Source of the DNA: Owenia fusiformis
Taxonomy: Eukaryota > Annelida > Polychaeta > Sabellida > Oweniidae
Assembly: GCA_903813345.2 (NCBI GenBank)
Contig: CAIIXF020000009.1
Span: 4,768,030 to 4,832,029 of the forward strand
DNA: 64,000 nucleotides
Direction: 5' to 3'
The position numbers and the translations under genes were made by a program. The notes beneath the pieces were generated by a model. The model had not been told where the DNA came from. It saw only the letters and a program-made list of their open reading frames with translations, and did not search any database. Positions 1-10,906 of this stretch are shown piece after piece; within the stretch, counting starts at the first letter, position 1; every line of letters starts with the position of its first letter.

Positions 1-232
1 GACACCGAGGGATCTTTCAACATATTAAGTCTTCTAGCATGTTTTAGGGGGTTAGTAAATGACTCTCGAATTATTTGTGAGAAAATAACGAGCGTTTGCA
101 CAATTCAAAAAGAAGCAAGAATGTCTGGTTCCTCACCTTTATTACCGATCGAAAATACGGCCAACACCTGGTCAAGAACTACTCTTCTCAACTTCTGAAA
201 CGCTCGCACGTTTTCTTTCCTGCTCCGAGATA

Positions 233-310
233 CTGAATTTTGACCAAACTGAGCTTAGATCGATGGCTAGCGAGAGATTTCTCTGTTATGTTGAGAAATA
301 ACATATGTAA
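233..310 (+). repeat. Dispersed repeat, copy 1 of 2
   Basis: A roughly 75-bp segment containing GAGCTTAGATCGATGG is repeated in the same orientation with moderate divergence at about 3731-3806, just downstream of the H1 gene. No termini are visible, so the family is unknown. Confidence 0.6.
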
Positions 311-707
311 CAAAGAAAGTAATTTAGTCTTGCTTAAAGACCCTGGAGATAAGGGGGACCCCGAGAACGAGACCCTCCCGGGAGACTACCACTTATGATG
401 ACAACAATTCGAGAATTGTTTTGGTCTGAACGTGCCGACGACTGTGAACCCCATCCCCCCACCCACCGCTTTCAAATCACCACTAGTACACACAGCATTA
501 CCACAAAGTGGTGGGAAAGTAGATAAGGGAGGGGGGTCCCAGAAGCTAGTTCAACAAGTTCCTAGTCTGGGCCTTATCTGTTATCTGACATATCTTGTGG
601 CCCGTCCTTTAACGTCCGTGCCTATTCGGCCCATGATGCAAAACATTTAATGGTGGCCTATGACAACGCAATTCATGCGCGTTTGATACTGATAGTGAAA
701 ATTTGCA

Positions 708-815
708 ACAAATGAAAGCATAGCACGGAAGTTAAACTCAATCACGGCAACAAGAACATTCAGATTAATAAATACAAGCCGTGGTATTGGTTTTAACTTG
801 AACTACCCAGATAGG
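708..815 (+). repeat. Dispersed repeat, inverted relative to 1478-1585
   Basis: About 105 bp containing GTTAAACTCAATCACGGCAA recurs almost perfectly in inverted orientation at 1478-1585. A more diverged copy in the same orientation lies at about 18024-18075. A second block (about 390-438, AATTGTTTTGGTCTGAACGT) also has an inverted partner at about 1420-1470. The block order differs between the two sides, so this is not a simple palindrome. Confidence 0.65.
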
Positions 816-1477
816 GAAACAGCGAATTATGCAACTCATCCTCCGATCACAGGGCTTCAAAATCCAGAATATGTACATGTTCTTTCTTTTTACCCCCTGG
901 GAAGAATGAGGTACGGATTCTGGATACCTGCTTAGGAGGATGATGCAACTCTTTTTTGGACCACTCTGAATAATAACCTACTGATGATAAGTGAATTTTC
1001 AAGGAATTAAAGAGAGAATCAGATATAGCGAACAGGCTAAACAAAAAAATGTTTCAATTTTAGAATATTTTTGGTTCATGTCATTCCTTGTCATGTCTAT
1101 TTTCTAAAAATCACAAAAGTGCTTACTTTATTCCAGGAAAACTAAAGATTTTTACAATAATGTATTATTTTTCTATAAGAATGGTTACCATCCTTATTAT
1201 TTGGGAGAATTTAAACATTTTTCACTCATTTTTGCACTTTGAATCATTAATTACTTCACCAATTCATAATATATTGTGAATCTTTTGGGAGATATTGTAT
1301 TTGATGTTATAAGGAATAGATTGGTAGGTCAATTATACATGTTGCTTGTAATTTTGTCACCCCCTATAGATCAGATTCTGCCTTTAATATACGCCTACGC
1401 ATTTGTTGAGTGTACTTGTTCCGGGCACGTTCAGGCCAAAACAATTTTCTAAAGTGTTGTCATAAAGAGTAGTCTTG

Positions 1478-1585
1478 TTTCTGGGTAGTTCAAGTTAAAC
1501 CCAATACCACGGCTTGTATTTATTAATCTGAATGTTCTTGTTGCCGTGATTGAGTTTAACTTCCGTGCTATGCTTTCATTCTCAA
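1478..1585 (-). repeat. Dispersed repeat, inverted copy of 708-815
   Basis: Reverse-complement copy of the 708-815 repeat, over 90 percent identical by eye. It is followed on the reverse strand by the AATTGTTTTGGCCTGAACGT block, giving a longer contiguous version of the family than the left copy has. Confidence 0.65.
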
Positions 1586-2949
1586 TATTCACTATTAATT
1601 CAAAACCATAGGAATGTCCGTTTATCCCGTGTGAAATTATTACCCAGCAAACATTGAACAATAAGATAAAATTAGATTTTGATAAAACAAAAACGTTTTG
1701 CAGAATTAATAAAAAATCGAAATCATCGATTATCATACACTGTCATATTTGAAACCAAAATATATCACTTTTTAGAAGTGATTATGCTTTTTGCTAGATG
1801 TCATGGGCTTTCGATCCATCCATGGGCTTTCGATCCATCCGTGGGCTTTCACCTGGAGCCCATGATCCATCTGGTTGATCTTATTAAGGACGATTGTATT
1901 TACTTGCCGATTTCGCAACCCGCCAATCGTTCATGTCAGCTGGTTATGATTTAATTGTAACTAAATTTATATTTTTATTAATCTTTATTGTAAATCAATT
2001 CTACCAAAACTGGGAGAGATTTAATTATTACACTCTCAGAAGGTACACGTATTCCGGTCGTGCACTTTGTTTTTCAAATACAACACGAAGCACAACCAAA
2101 CATTAAAACACAATCGCTACCCAAAATACCAGAATTACCAAGAAATGTTAATTTGAAAATCATAAGAATGATTTAGAATACATCACACTGCTATACTCAA
2201 TCAGTCAAATTTCAGAATCGACTATGGAAATGGTATCAATTCGTAAATTGTCTCAAACAGTTAGCTTTCACTCACGTTCTCTTTTTAACCTAGATTTTCC
2301 GATAATGGATTTCAATGAAGGAAAAGTTGTCTCGTATTTTGAGCGTTTCCCTGCATAGTAATCTATAATTTCAAACAGTTTTTAAAGCTTTGATATATTT
2401 CTATTGTTTAACTATAAGTTTGTCATCTTATTCAATGTAATTTGACAACATTGAACAGGAAAACGTAAAGTATTTTTTCGATCTTCGTTAGACCAATATG
2501 GCGGCCGATCGAAATAGAGTGTGTTTGTTACCCAAATTCAATAATTAATTTCGGCCCGTAATTTAAATATATGGTTTGTGAATTTGATTCTATCTTGTAA
2601 TATATATGTCTAAATTATTATTTATGAATAAAGATTAATGTCCTTCTGTCAATTATGATGAGATAAACACTTGTGAACGTAGAATTTCGAAGATTTTTAA
2701 TCAACAAATTACATTCAAACAGTAAAATTCGTATTAAGCAATCAACGCAGTGCATTAACTGTAATTTTGTGATAAAATATAGTACCATAGCTTTCTATAT
2801 AGTTCAATATATCATATATATTTTGGATAGCTAGTATAGAAATTAATATTTGAAATATATCGACAAGCACACTTTGAAAATCACATCAGACATTTTGATT
2901 CTCATGCAGTGAAAACCGGAAGTTTGTTCTCTAACGTCCGCGCGATTTG

Positions 2950-2956
2950 TATAAAT
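2950..2956 (+). promoter_or_regulatory. TATA box of histone H1 gene
   Basis: TATAAAT lies 97 bp upstream of the H1 ATG, which would place transcription start near 2980 and give a short leader as in other replication-dependent histone genes. I did not find an exact H1-specific AAACACA box or a nearby CCAAT box. Confidence 0.65.
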
Positions 2957-3046
2957 CAACAACACATTCGTCAAAGTTTTATACACTCCGTTTTATCTGG
3001 CTAGAGGACATCGTAGACAATCTACAGCAACCAACAAACTCGTGCA

Positions 3047-3595
3047 ATGGCAGACACAGCAGCAAAGAAGGCAGCAAAGCCAAAGAAGCCAGCCAATCAT
3101 CCCAAATACAGCGAGATGATCCAGCAAGCAATCACTTCATTGAAAGATCGTACAGGATCCAGCCGAGTTGCCATCCTGAAGTACATCCAGGCTAACTTCA
3201 AGGACCTTGGTGGCGATGCATCCGTCAACTCTCACTTGAAGATGGCTCTTCGTGCTGGTGTCAAGAATGGTGCTCTCAAGCAAACGAAAGGAACTGGTGC
3301 ATCCGGCTCCTTCAAAATTGGCAAGGTAGAGAAGCCAAAGAAGGTCAAGGTAGTGAAGAAGAAACCAGCTGCCAAGAAACCCAAAGCAAAGAAACCAGTG
3401 GCCAAGAAAGAGAAGAAAGTAAAAACCCCAAAGAAGGCAGAAAAGAAACCAAAAACACCCAAGAAGGCTGCCAAGAAACCAGCAGCTAAGAAGGCCGTCA
3501 AAAAGACTCCAACCAAGAAAGCTGCCAAGCCAAAGAAGCCAGCTGCAAAGAAAACACCCAAGAAGAAAGCCGCAAAGAAACCAGCCAAGAAATAA
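3047..3595 (+). CDS. Histone H1 (linker histone), replication-dependent
   Basis: An intronless 182-residue linker histone, which binds the nucleosome dyad and linker DNA to compact chromatin. A short Lys/Ala/Pro N-terminal arm (1-16) leads into a winged-helix globular domain at about 17-92, with the family landmarks [20 protein letters not shown], the [11 protein letters not shown] helix and the [10 protein letters not shown] wing. Residues 93-182 form a Lys/Ala/Pro-rich tail of KKPAAKK-type repeats. The length is slightly below the usual 190-220 residues. The ATG is the first in frame after the TATA box at 2950. The stop is followed 32 bp later by a canonical histone stem-loop, so this is a cell-cycle-regulated, non-polyadenylated histone mRNA rather than a replacement variant. 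No core histone genes lie nearby. Other open frames over this locus are shadows of the Lys-rich tail. Confidence 0.96.
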   Translation: MADTAAKKAAKPKKPANHPKYSEMIQQAITSLKDRTGSSRVAILKYIQANFKDLGGDASVNSHLKMALRAGVKNGALKQTKGTGASGSFKIGKVEKPKKVKVVKKKPAAKKPKAKKPVAKKEKKVKTPKKAEKKPKTPKKAAKKPAAKKAVKKTPTKKAAKPKKPAAKKTPKKKAAKKPAKK

Positions 3596-3626
3596 ATGCT
3601 GAAACGTAAACCACCACAAACCCAAA

Positions 3627-3642
3627 GGCCCTTTTCAGGGCC
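3627..3642 (+). terminator. Histone mRNA 3' stem-loop
   Basis: GGCCCTTTTCAGGGCC forms a 6-bp stem with a 4-nt loop. It is flanked by CCCAAA upstream and ACCCA downstream and matches the metazoan SLBP-binding stem-loop. It directs cleavage of the H1 pre-mRNA without polyadenylation. Confidence 0.95.
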
Positions 3643-3653
3643 ACCCATTACTT

Positions 3654-3664
3654 ACAAAAGAGTA
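3654..3664 (+). promoter_or_regulatory. Histone downstream element
   Basis: The purine-rich ACAAAAGAGTA begins 12 bp past the stem-loop. This is the position and composition expected of the element that pairs with U7 snRNA during histone pre-mRNA 3' cleavage. The exact boundaries are approximate. Confidence 0.6.
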
Positions 3665-3730
3665 CTAGATTTATGAATCTTGAGTGGTCGAAGTTCAACA
3701 TGAAGTAAATCCTACTTGTCTCGCAAAAAA

Positions 3731-3806
3731 GTGAATTTTGATGACCAAAATGAGCTTAGATCGATGGAAAGCGAGGGTTTACTCTATGGAGAAATAATAT
3801 ATGGGG
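3731..3806 (+). repeat. Dispersed repeat, copy 2 of 2
   Basis: Direct-orientation diverged copy of the segment at 233-310, containing GAGCTTAGATCGATGG. It starts about 65 bp beyond the H1 downstream element and runs up to the fold-back repeat at 3852. Confidence 0.6.
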
Positions 3807-3851
3807 AACAAAAGAGCAAATTCAGCTTTCCCTCGATAAAAATTGGTACAT

Positions 3852-4830
3852 TAGCTTGCATTCGCGAATGCAACTTTCAGCTGTCGGCTACTGGATTACC
3901 TATTACCCGTCAAATAGCGAATTGGTGGATCAGCTACCGGGATACATGGCAGGTTATTCATATTTCAATGTGTTCAGGCCTCCTAGACTTCCAACAACGC
4001 GAACATCAGTTCTGATGCCGCGAACTACGTTCCTTGCACTCGAACCACGAATCTCATATCGCGAACGTGAAATCTTATGTCGCGCACCACCATTTCCTTG
4101 TTTCCGAACATATTTCTTGTTTCGCGCACAGAGATCCGTAACCGCGAACAATTTGTAAATAATACATCCGGGTGTTTGGGATTCCATTCATTCATTCACT
4201 GAACAGAATCTCTTGAATTTTTCAGAAAATGTGCCTAATATATTGCTCTCAGTGATACAATCTTGGGAAATTTGATATCATTCGTTGAAAAGAAAAAGAT
4301 GAAAAAAACTGAATTGAAAAGCGATCTTTTTTCCTTTTTATGACCGCCATTTTTTCAGACAAGTTTCTAAAATTTCAAAGATTGTATCATTTGGAGCAAT
4401 ATATGGGGCACATTTTGTGAAAATTCAAAAGATTCTGTTCATTGACCTTTCCTATGCTCCTACTTAAAGCTATTTACAGTTATTTCATCATGCCTAGGGT
4501 CATTCTGACCATGGTCAGTGTGATCCTGGTCGTGTAAATGGTATGTGGAACTAGTTAAACTGGAGGTCAAAACAGAACTCTGATATCTTGGTTCAAAAAA
4601 TGTTTGAAATCAAGCATGGTTTTGTCATTTCCTGTTTAGCATCATGCGACCTTAGGTGCGCGACATAAGATTTCACGTTCGCGATATGAGATTCGTGGTT
4701 CGAGTGCAAGGAACGTAGTTCGCGGCATCAGAACTGATGTTCGCGTTGTTGGAAGTCTAGGAGGCCTGGTGTTGGCCATCCTCCGGGATTCCGATCAAGC
4801 CGATAGCTGTTATTTGCATTCGCGAATACA
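3852..4830. repeat. Fold-back (inverted-repeat) element
   Basis: Two nested pairs of inverted arms are visible. Outer: 3972-4090 pairs with 4655-4768 (about 113 bp, nearly perfect, rich in CGCGAAC motifs). Inner: 4197-4273 pairs with 4360-4441. Each side also has a copy of TTGCATTCGCGAAT (3855 and 4814). No transposase frame lies between the arms, suggesting a non-autonomous fold-back transposon. Target duplications were not resolved. Confidence 0.7.
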
Positions 4831-5342
4831 AACTAAATTAAAGATTTGTAAAACGTGGTATGTTGCGGTATAACAGAAAAGAAGCAAAAATACATTTAAA
4901 CAAAGCACTTCTAAAAGGCGTTTTTATTCCTAAGATCCAGTAAAAATACTAAGCAATGTAAATTGTGAACGTTACATACAGACCTTATGAAACATATCGA
5001 GTACTGATAACTGTTAAGATTCATGTTATGGAATAAGCAGTTTTAATATGCAGATCAAGGAGGATTGGCTCCCAGAATCGAAAATGTAAATGTAAAGTGT
5101 AAATGCATAGATTCCAAACCAGGAAGTATTTTTATGCTTATCAAAATCCATTTTCATCCTACGCATCCCTACATCTTATCCAAATGAAATATGTTACTAA
5201 ATAATGAAATATAATAGTATCATCTTTGGTTTTACAAACTTGTATGATATTTGATGAGTGTAAAAGTTGTTTTTTGGAGCATTTTTCTAGAGCCATTTTG
5301 TAGGGAAAAAATGATGAAAAATGTACAATCTTTTAATCTAAA

Positions 5343-5454
5343 GTATGACCTGAATCGATTACAAACTTCATATTTGCACATTTGATGAGATAAACGATAA
5401 TCCATTTGTGTCATATTGTGAAATTATCAAGTTTGCAATCGATTCAGGTCATAG
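5343..5454. repeat. Short palindrome
   Basis: ATGACCTGAATCGATTACAAACTT near 5344-5367 is inverted at 5429-5453 (AAGTTTGCAATCGATTCAGGTCAT), leaving a loop of about 60 bp. This is a small fold-back sequence of unknown origin. Confidence 0.6.
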
Positions 5455-5845
5455 TGTATTTTTGTGATAATCAATGGAAACCAATGGCCTCTATTGGGAT
5501 CTGCTGATATCCTCATGTTAAGTCAATGATGTAAAGCCCCATGTAAGTCAATACAACCTTACTGAACTAAATGGATCCGGTCTTAGTCTATGTGTGCCCG
5601 AGCACTTTAATATTTTCCAAAGAGTTAAATGACATTCTATTCTTCATGTTACACCTAAGAATTATTCATTTTGACCATAGGGGTATTTGCCAATAAACGC
5701 ACCTCTTCTTTGTAGCATCGATGTTGCACTCTGGGAGCCAATCCTCCTTGTATGCCGCAGATCGTGATTTTTGATCTTATTTTTAACGAGAAATTTCAAA
5801 ACTCACAATTAATGATCATGATATTGGTTCGAATCTTTTGGACTG

Positions 5846-5851
5846 TTTATT
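5846..5851 (-). terminator. Candidate poly(A) signal of Kir gene
   Basis: TTTATT on the plus strand reads AATAAA on the minus strand, about 220 nt beyond the Kir stop codon. It is the nearest canonical hexamer noticed downstream. The assignment is positional only. Confidence 0.35.
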
Positions 5852-6070
5852 TTGAATTTATAGTCGGTTATTAATTTTTTATTAACGTTTTCATTCTTGG
5901 AAAATATCGAGTTTCCATCCTGGGAGCCAATCCTCCTTGATGCAGATTTAACAATATTAAAAGCTACCATACTGTTAGTCATTTTCATTATTTCAGCATT
6001 TTCCTCAACCAACTCATCTGCTAATTGAGCTCTGTTCTCCAATGTAATCTACCTATAAGGTTCGAAGCCT

Positions 6071-7494
6071 TTATGACCCGCGCCTGTTTTTGTCAAAATC
6101 TTTGCCTTTGACTTGTGTCAATTCATCAACCATTGGATCGTCATCAGTTAGTTCATTCGTGGTTGTCTTATTGTGCTCTACTAGAGGCGTTGTTTCAAGT
6201 GCATTTGTTTGTTTATTCTTTCCATTGATTTTTGACACTGAGTCAGCCTCGTTGGCCTCATGGACTATTTGCTCTTTGAAGCTCACCCCTCTGTTAAAGT
6301 TATGGACACTGATTGATGAATGTCGCCGTGGGGTTGTCTCGCAGTCGGACTGATATGCCATCAAATTGAAGGGACTATTGGGATCTTCAGTCAGCTCCCT
6401 TGCACTACAAGAAGGAGTATCAACAGGAACCGAAGAATGAAAATTGTTGTATCCTATCTGGTACTTGCCTGTGTCTCTTTGGTACATGGTAAGGCGTCTG
6501 AAACGGTGTCCCCAAAGTATCTCAGAGGGAAGGTATGATGTTCTGACCTGGGTAGTCATTCCTGTAGATTCAATGATTCCTTCCATGATGACAACAAGCT
6601 CGAATCTATCACGTTTAAGATCCTCCTTAGAGATGTGATAGAACGGACTGTTCTTGTCGATAATATGACAGGCCATCGTAGGCCACACAAGGAAAAGGTT
6701 ACCATTGAGTGGTACATGGAAAGCAACATCCTGTTCAAATAACGGGAGGACCTCACCCTCTTTTGTGACGCTTCCTTTACTTTTATTGCTCTGATTTTTG
6801 TCTCAATCATATGCTCGCGCCTCATATCACCGACACGAAAGAGTAAACTCAAGATTCCCTCGCGCATGCAGACTACGGCGTTCTTGCTGAAGATTAATGT
6901 ATGACAACGTCGCTTTGGACGCTGAATTTTGGAGAAGACAATCCCGGTAAGAATAGCCGTCATAAGTGTCCCTCCAACCGACTGAAGCATCATGAGAATA
7001 ATTGCCTCAGGGCATTTAGATGTAGTCGCCCTGCTTCCATACCCAATAGTATGTTGAGTCTCAATACTGAATAGGAGAGCTGTCGGGAAATCAACAACCT
7101 CGTCCACACATGGAGTCCAGTCATTATCACCAATGTGGTTAAAGTCACCACGAGCCAGCAGAATAAGCCACCACAATAGCGCAAATATCAACCATGATAA
7201 TATGAATCCACCAAGAAACATAAGGAGTATAAACCTCCATCTTGTATCTACCAAAGTAACGAAAATGTCCGCAATGTAACCACGTCCTCGACGGTGGATT
7301 TCCGTCTGTATGATATTGCGATCCCCATTCTTTTCAATCAATCGGCGTTTTGCGTTAAATGCATCATCATCACTCATTGATATGCGTCTCCATGTCATTC
7401 CAATGTATTCCGAGAAAGATCGCTTCCTTTCCCTGAATGCATTCGGACAGCACGAAATCTTGGATTCGTTGTCATAGCAACTCGAGTCCATCAT
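6071..7494 (-). CDS. Inward-rectifier potassium channel (Kir), frame interrupted once
   Basis: About 474 residues once a one-base frame break is allowed for: 7494 down to about 6785 in one frame, then to the stop at 6071 in the next. Kir channels are tetrameric K+ channels that set resting potential. Visible in order: cytosolic N-terminus; M1 at about 86-111; pore loop with selectivity filter TIGYG (149-153); M2 at about 164-190; the basic KIQRPKRR segment (189-196) that binds PIP2 in this family; then the cytosolic immunoglobulin-like domain with VTKEGEVLPL, a HIIDKNSPFY segment and a polar tail. The frame break falls at an A4 run (6781-6784). One more A restores RAIKSKG followed by SVTKEGE, matching the family pattern R-A-x5-[IV]-T-x-E-G-E. 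A sequencing error is likely, though a true null allele is possible. The residue at the Kir2.1 Asp172 position is Thr179. The start is ATG 7494 or 7491. The coding region appears intronless. Confidence 0.88.
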
Positions 7495-8074
7495 GATCAA
7501 ATGAAGTACAAATCACTGTAGCTTATCTATTCTACTCAAATTGATTTTGAGACAACATACGTTAATAACTTAAAATCATGTGTGTATACTTATTTGGAGA
7601 TGTCTACTGTACCAATGCAACATAAAGAGGGTGTTTGCCCTATTTGTACTGCTCAGTCTCTACAGGGCGTTTCACTAAAATATCCTTTCACACATTGATA
7701 ATTTAATAGACTTCACAAAAGGTTTTAAACTGTACAGAAAATCTATATGGAATATCATAATTGAATATACTAAAAATACACTATTTATATTGAAGATGTA
7801 AAATCCGTATTATTATATGATTATGGTCGTCATTTAGTCAGCATAATCCATCTTTAAACAGCAATACAATGTAATGTGACCAGACCTTATGGGAAAGGGG
7901 TTTATGTTTATTGGGTTAACTTAGCATTTTCATTTTTCTACAAAGGTTGCTATGGCTGTGAGTGCAGGTATGGTGAAGTATGTTTATTGCGTTACATTGT
8001 CCATTTGGTGCTCACGTGTAAAAACATGTGATTGGAATTCCAATAATAAATAAATTATATAAAATGTGCATGTA

Positions 8075-9046
8075 CAGGGTGTCCAAAAAAACAGGACCAT
8101 AAGAAAGTTGGATTACTCGGTCAATTTTGCATATTTTGCCTTGAAAGTTTAGAATTATTTAGTTCATTCAATGTGAATTTTGTTCTGAAAGTTTGATGAG
8201 AATCTGTTTATTGTGTCAAAAACTTAAGTAATTTACAAAACATGCTCAAAGTGGGCACTTCTCCTCTCTATGCACAAATGAATCCTGTGAACAAAGTTGT
8301 TAATGACCCTGACCTATACACATCAATGTGGATGGTACAAATTGGGGTAGTTATTGCTCTCTTAAGATTGTTAAGGGCCTGTCAGTATACACATTGGCTT
8401 TGAGAAATCCTCAAAGATAAAAATTTGGGGATTTAGATCTGGAGAATGAGCTGCCCATAGGGTTTGCGTTCTGCAACTGATGAGCTGACCACCAAAGCAT
8501 TCCCTAAACCATTTCAGCATATAATTTGCAGTGTTGGGGTGGTATTGGCTTGTTGAAACCACTGCTTAGATGTCTCCTTAGATGTCACTTCTGGTGCTTA
8601 GTGACCTCCAAAACTTGGTGAGAACTTACTGGTCCTTGTTCATGGTGATAACACGTCCCCAGTCACATTAGAACCAAAAAGGACTGACGATTCCATATTT
8701 CCTCATTGCCACCCATGCAGTGCATTGTTCAGAATGCAATGGATGCTGTAACACTTCATCAGGAGCAATTGTTCTTGGAACAAACTTGTCAATTCAGAAA
8801 GACAGGTGTGTAGGAGGATCATCAACAACTTTGTTCGCTGGATTGAATTCTGCATAGTGAGGAGAGAGGCACATTTGGGGCATGTTTCGTAAGGAGCTTA
8901 GTTTTCGACTCAATTGGTAGATTATTATTAAACTTTCACAACAAAATTCTCACTGAATGAACTAAATAATTCTGAAATGTCAAGGAAAGATATGCAAAAT
9001 GGACGAGTTATTCAACTTTCTTACGGTCCTGTTTTTGGACACCCTG
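8075..9046 (-). mobile_element. Decayed mariner/Tc1-type DNA transposon
   Basis: The 972-bp element begins CAGGGTGTCCAAAAA and ends with the inverted TTTTTGGACACCCTG. It is bounded by TA dinucleotides (8073-8074 and 9047-9048), the target duplication typical of the IS630-Tc1-mariner superfamily. The inverted termini extend about 60 bp with some divergence. The interior carries minus-strand transposase remnants broken by stops and frameshifts, so the copy is not autonomous. Confidence 0.8.
8371..8562 (-). pseudogene. Mariner-like transposase fragment
   Basis: About 63 residues in the reverse strand inside the element at 8075-9046. The segment WAAHSPDLNPQIFIFEDFSK matches the conserved W-x-x-x-S-P-D-L-x-P block preceding the last catalytic Asp of mariner transposases. 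The preceding HPNTANYMLKWFRE resembles the usual H-x-A-x-x-x-x-x-W helix. The catalytic domain upstream is too degraded to read in one frame. Confidence 0.7.
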
Positions 9047-9809
9047 TATATCATTTTTCGTGCTTTTTACACTAAATGGTGAACAACAGAAACAAACAGA
9101 ACAAAGTGTTGAATTTGCTAAAAGTTATACATAAAAACAAAATCAATGACACCAACTTTTTTGTTTGATTATGAAGCATAAGTCATCAGTCATGGACATA
9201 TAAACATAAATTAAAAAATATATTGCCTATGTTAAGTAACGTACCCGTATTATATGTACACTCAATTGTAAAGTTATTTATAGGCCTCTGGGTAAACAAC
9301 CAAAATATACAAGCATTCCAATTAGTATTTTATAGAAATGGGATAAACAAATGAATTTAATATTGGTAAAATGCTTAATGAGAATCTCCTTGATTGTGGC
9401 AATTATTGAGAAAATTCATATGGAAAATGACATCAGGATCAGCTGCCATATCGTTTCTAAGAAAGATTTGTTATCATTTCTCCCAGTTCCTGACAATATA
9501 AAGGTCAAATAGACTTGAAACTTTGACAATGTACACCTTTTACAAAATAAAGGCAATATATTCTACAATTAAATGAAATCATAGAATTTAAACATGGTCA
9601 TATTTGCAACAACTAAGAAGCAATAACAATGTATAAATATCCCACAAATGGGATCAAGTGCCCGAAATAAAATCTTATAACATTTATCATGGCTTTCCGT
9701 GCAATAAATGATATTAGACACTAAAATCTTCCACTTACAGTTTACATCTTTGTATATTTTTTATTCATTACATGTTACAGTAATATTTCATCATGCCAAT
9801 AATAATGTA

Positions 9810-10186
9810 CTGTAGATTGGGTTAATGTGGTGCTACTTAATTTGGCGATTTTGCCATTTTTGCATATTGCCTTGGCGGCTATTTAATTTGGCGGACACTA
9901 GGGCTTGGACATTGCTCTGACACCATAACTTCCATATATACTGGAATAAAATACAAAATATCACACCTTCAATTCAACTACTTAATCTAGCCATTTATTA
10001 TTGAAAGAATTCCCAGTGGAAATGCTCAATCATTTTGATGTTTGTTCATTTTATCCATTTCAGATTTTGACAAAGTTCAAAAAAAATTCCTGGTGATCCG
10101 TTCGAAATGTTGGCGAAGATGAGCATTTTTTCCATTTCACCAAATTCGCCAAATTAAAGCAGGTGCCAAATTAACATAATCAACAG
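9810..10186. mobile_element. MITE with TA target duplication
   Basis: Inverted termini CTGTAGATTGGGTTAATGTG and the reverse complement of AATTAACATAATCAACAG enclose 377 bp, flanked by TA on both sides. The ends are followed by inverted TTAATTTGGCGA-type subterminal repeats. No coding frame. Confidence 0.7.
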
Positions 10187-10406
10187 TATTCTTAACAGTC
10201 AACAGTATCTCAGTAGAGGTCAACAGTACATGAGAAGCAGTCAACAGATCAAAACCATTCAACTGGTTAACTGGATAACCGATTCACTTTATCCTTAATA
10301 AACTTCGCATATAGCATAGTTTTATTGGTGAAACAGCAGAGTATAAACTTAATACTATTGAATGCTAGTTTTGCTTCAAGATCTGTGAGAGGGACTGATT
10401 CAAATA

Positions 10407-10906
10407 TCATTGTATGGGTAAATCTGCATATTTTAATGCATCAAACTCACTGGGATTGATATTTAAAGCATGGTCTGTGATAAAATGAGTACTCAACTCC
10501 CCCTCAGTATTATACAACGTATTACACTCTCCACATGAGAAGTACACATCATTTTCCATATTATCGGGCTGATTAATAACACTATATTCACCATCAAGCT
10601 CAACATTTTGAAGATTAGATGCCTCCTTTGCTTCGATGCCATCCTTTTGAGCAGGATACATCTCAAATGTATCAGTATTTTCATCCTTTTCTTCATGGAG
10701 AGATGTGTCGTGTGTCTCGGCATTATCATTGTTCTTATCATGTGTTTTCTGGTGTTCATACAGTTCAAGCTTAGTCTCTTTTGCTATGGTGCATATCTTA
10801 CAATAGAATGCATTCTTATATCCATGTTTCTTTAACATGTGAGTTTTCCACATATCCTTTTTGATGCAGGCCCATTTACAGATGTTACATTTGAAAGGTT
10901 TCATAC
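10407..10906 (-). CDS. Zinc-finger gene exon 5 (fingers 9-11, stop)
   Basis: Acceptor TTTTCCAG then GTATGAAACC continues the linker as TG-MKPFKC. It encodes fingers 9 and 10, an acidic spacer and finger 11 (YFSCGEC), and ends at the TGA at 10407-10409. Confidence 0.9.

Larger units (their letters stand above)
1..2930. other. Gene-free AT-rich stretch upstream of H1
   Basis: No convincing coding frame, RNA gene or transposase was seen. The longest open frames are under 100 codons, lack recognisable domains and several lie on repeats. The stretch contains dispersed repeat pieces also found elsewhere in the window (near 233-310, 708-815 and 1478-1585) and a 19-bp unit repeated about 2.5 times at 1802-1850. 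Confidence 0.6.
5057..5943. repeat. Dispersed motif family AGGAGGATTGGCTCCCA
   Basis: The motif CAAGGAGGATTGGCTCCCA occurs at about 5055 (+), 5728 (-) and 5922 (-), with a near copy at 18371 (+, one A/G difference). The 5045 and 5940 copies also share flanking TGCAGAT, so they may be the ends of a roughly 0.9-kb inverted-repeat element abutting the Kir gene. No open frame of note lies inside. A 77-codon frame at 5809-6042 (minus) starts at TTG and is not convincing. Confidence 0.5.

Noticed and set aside
3137-3648. Long minus-strand open frames (162 and 138 codons) over the H1 gene
   Set aside because: Antisense shadows of the Lys/Ala/Pro-rich tail, giving Phe/Leu/Gly-rich low complexity with no domain.
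5825-5836. GGTTCGAATC as a tRNA B box
   Set aside because: No matching A box, acceptor stem or cloverleaf could be formed around it.
5809-6042. 77-codon minus-strand frame just beyond the Kir stop
   Set aside because: Starts at TTG, includes the dispersed GGAGGATTGGCTCCCA repeat and has no recognisable domain; probably Kir 3' untranslated region.
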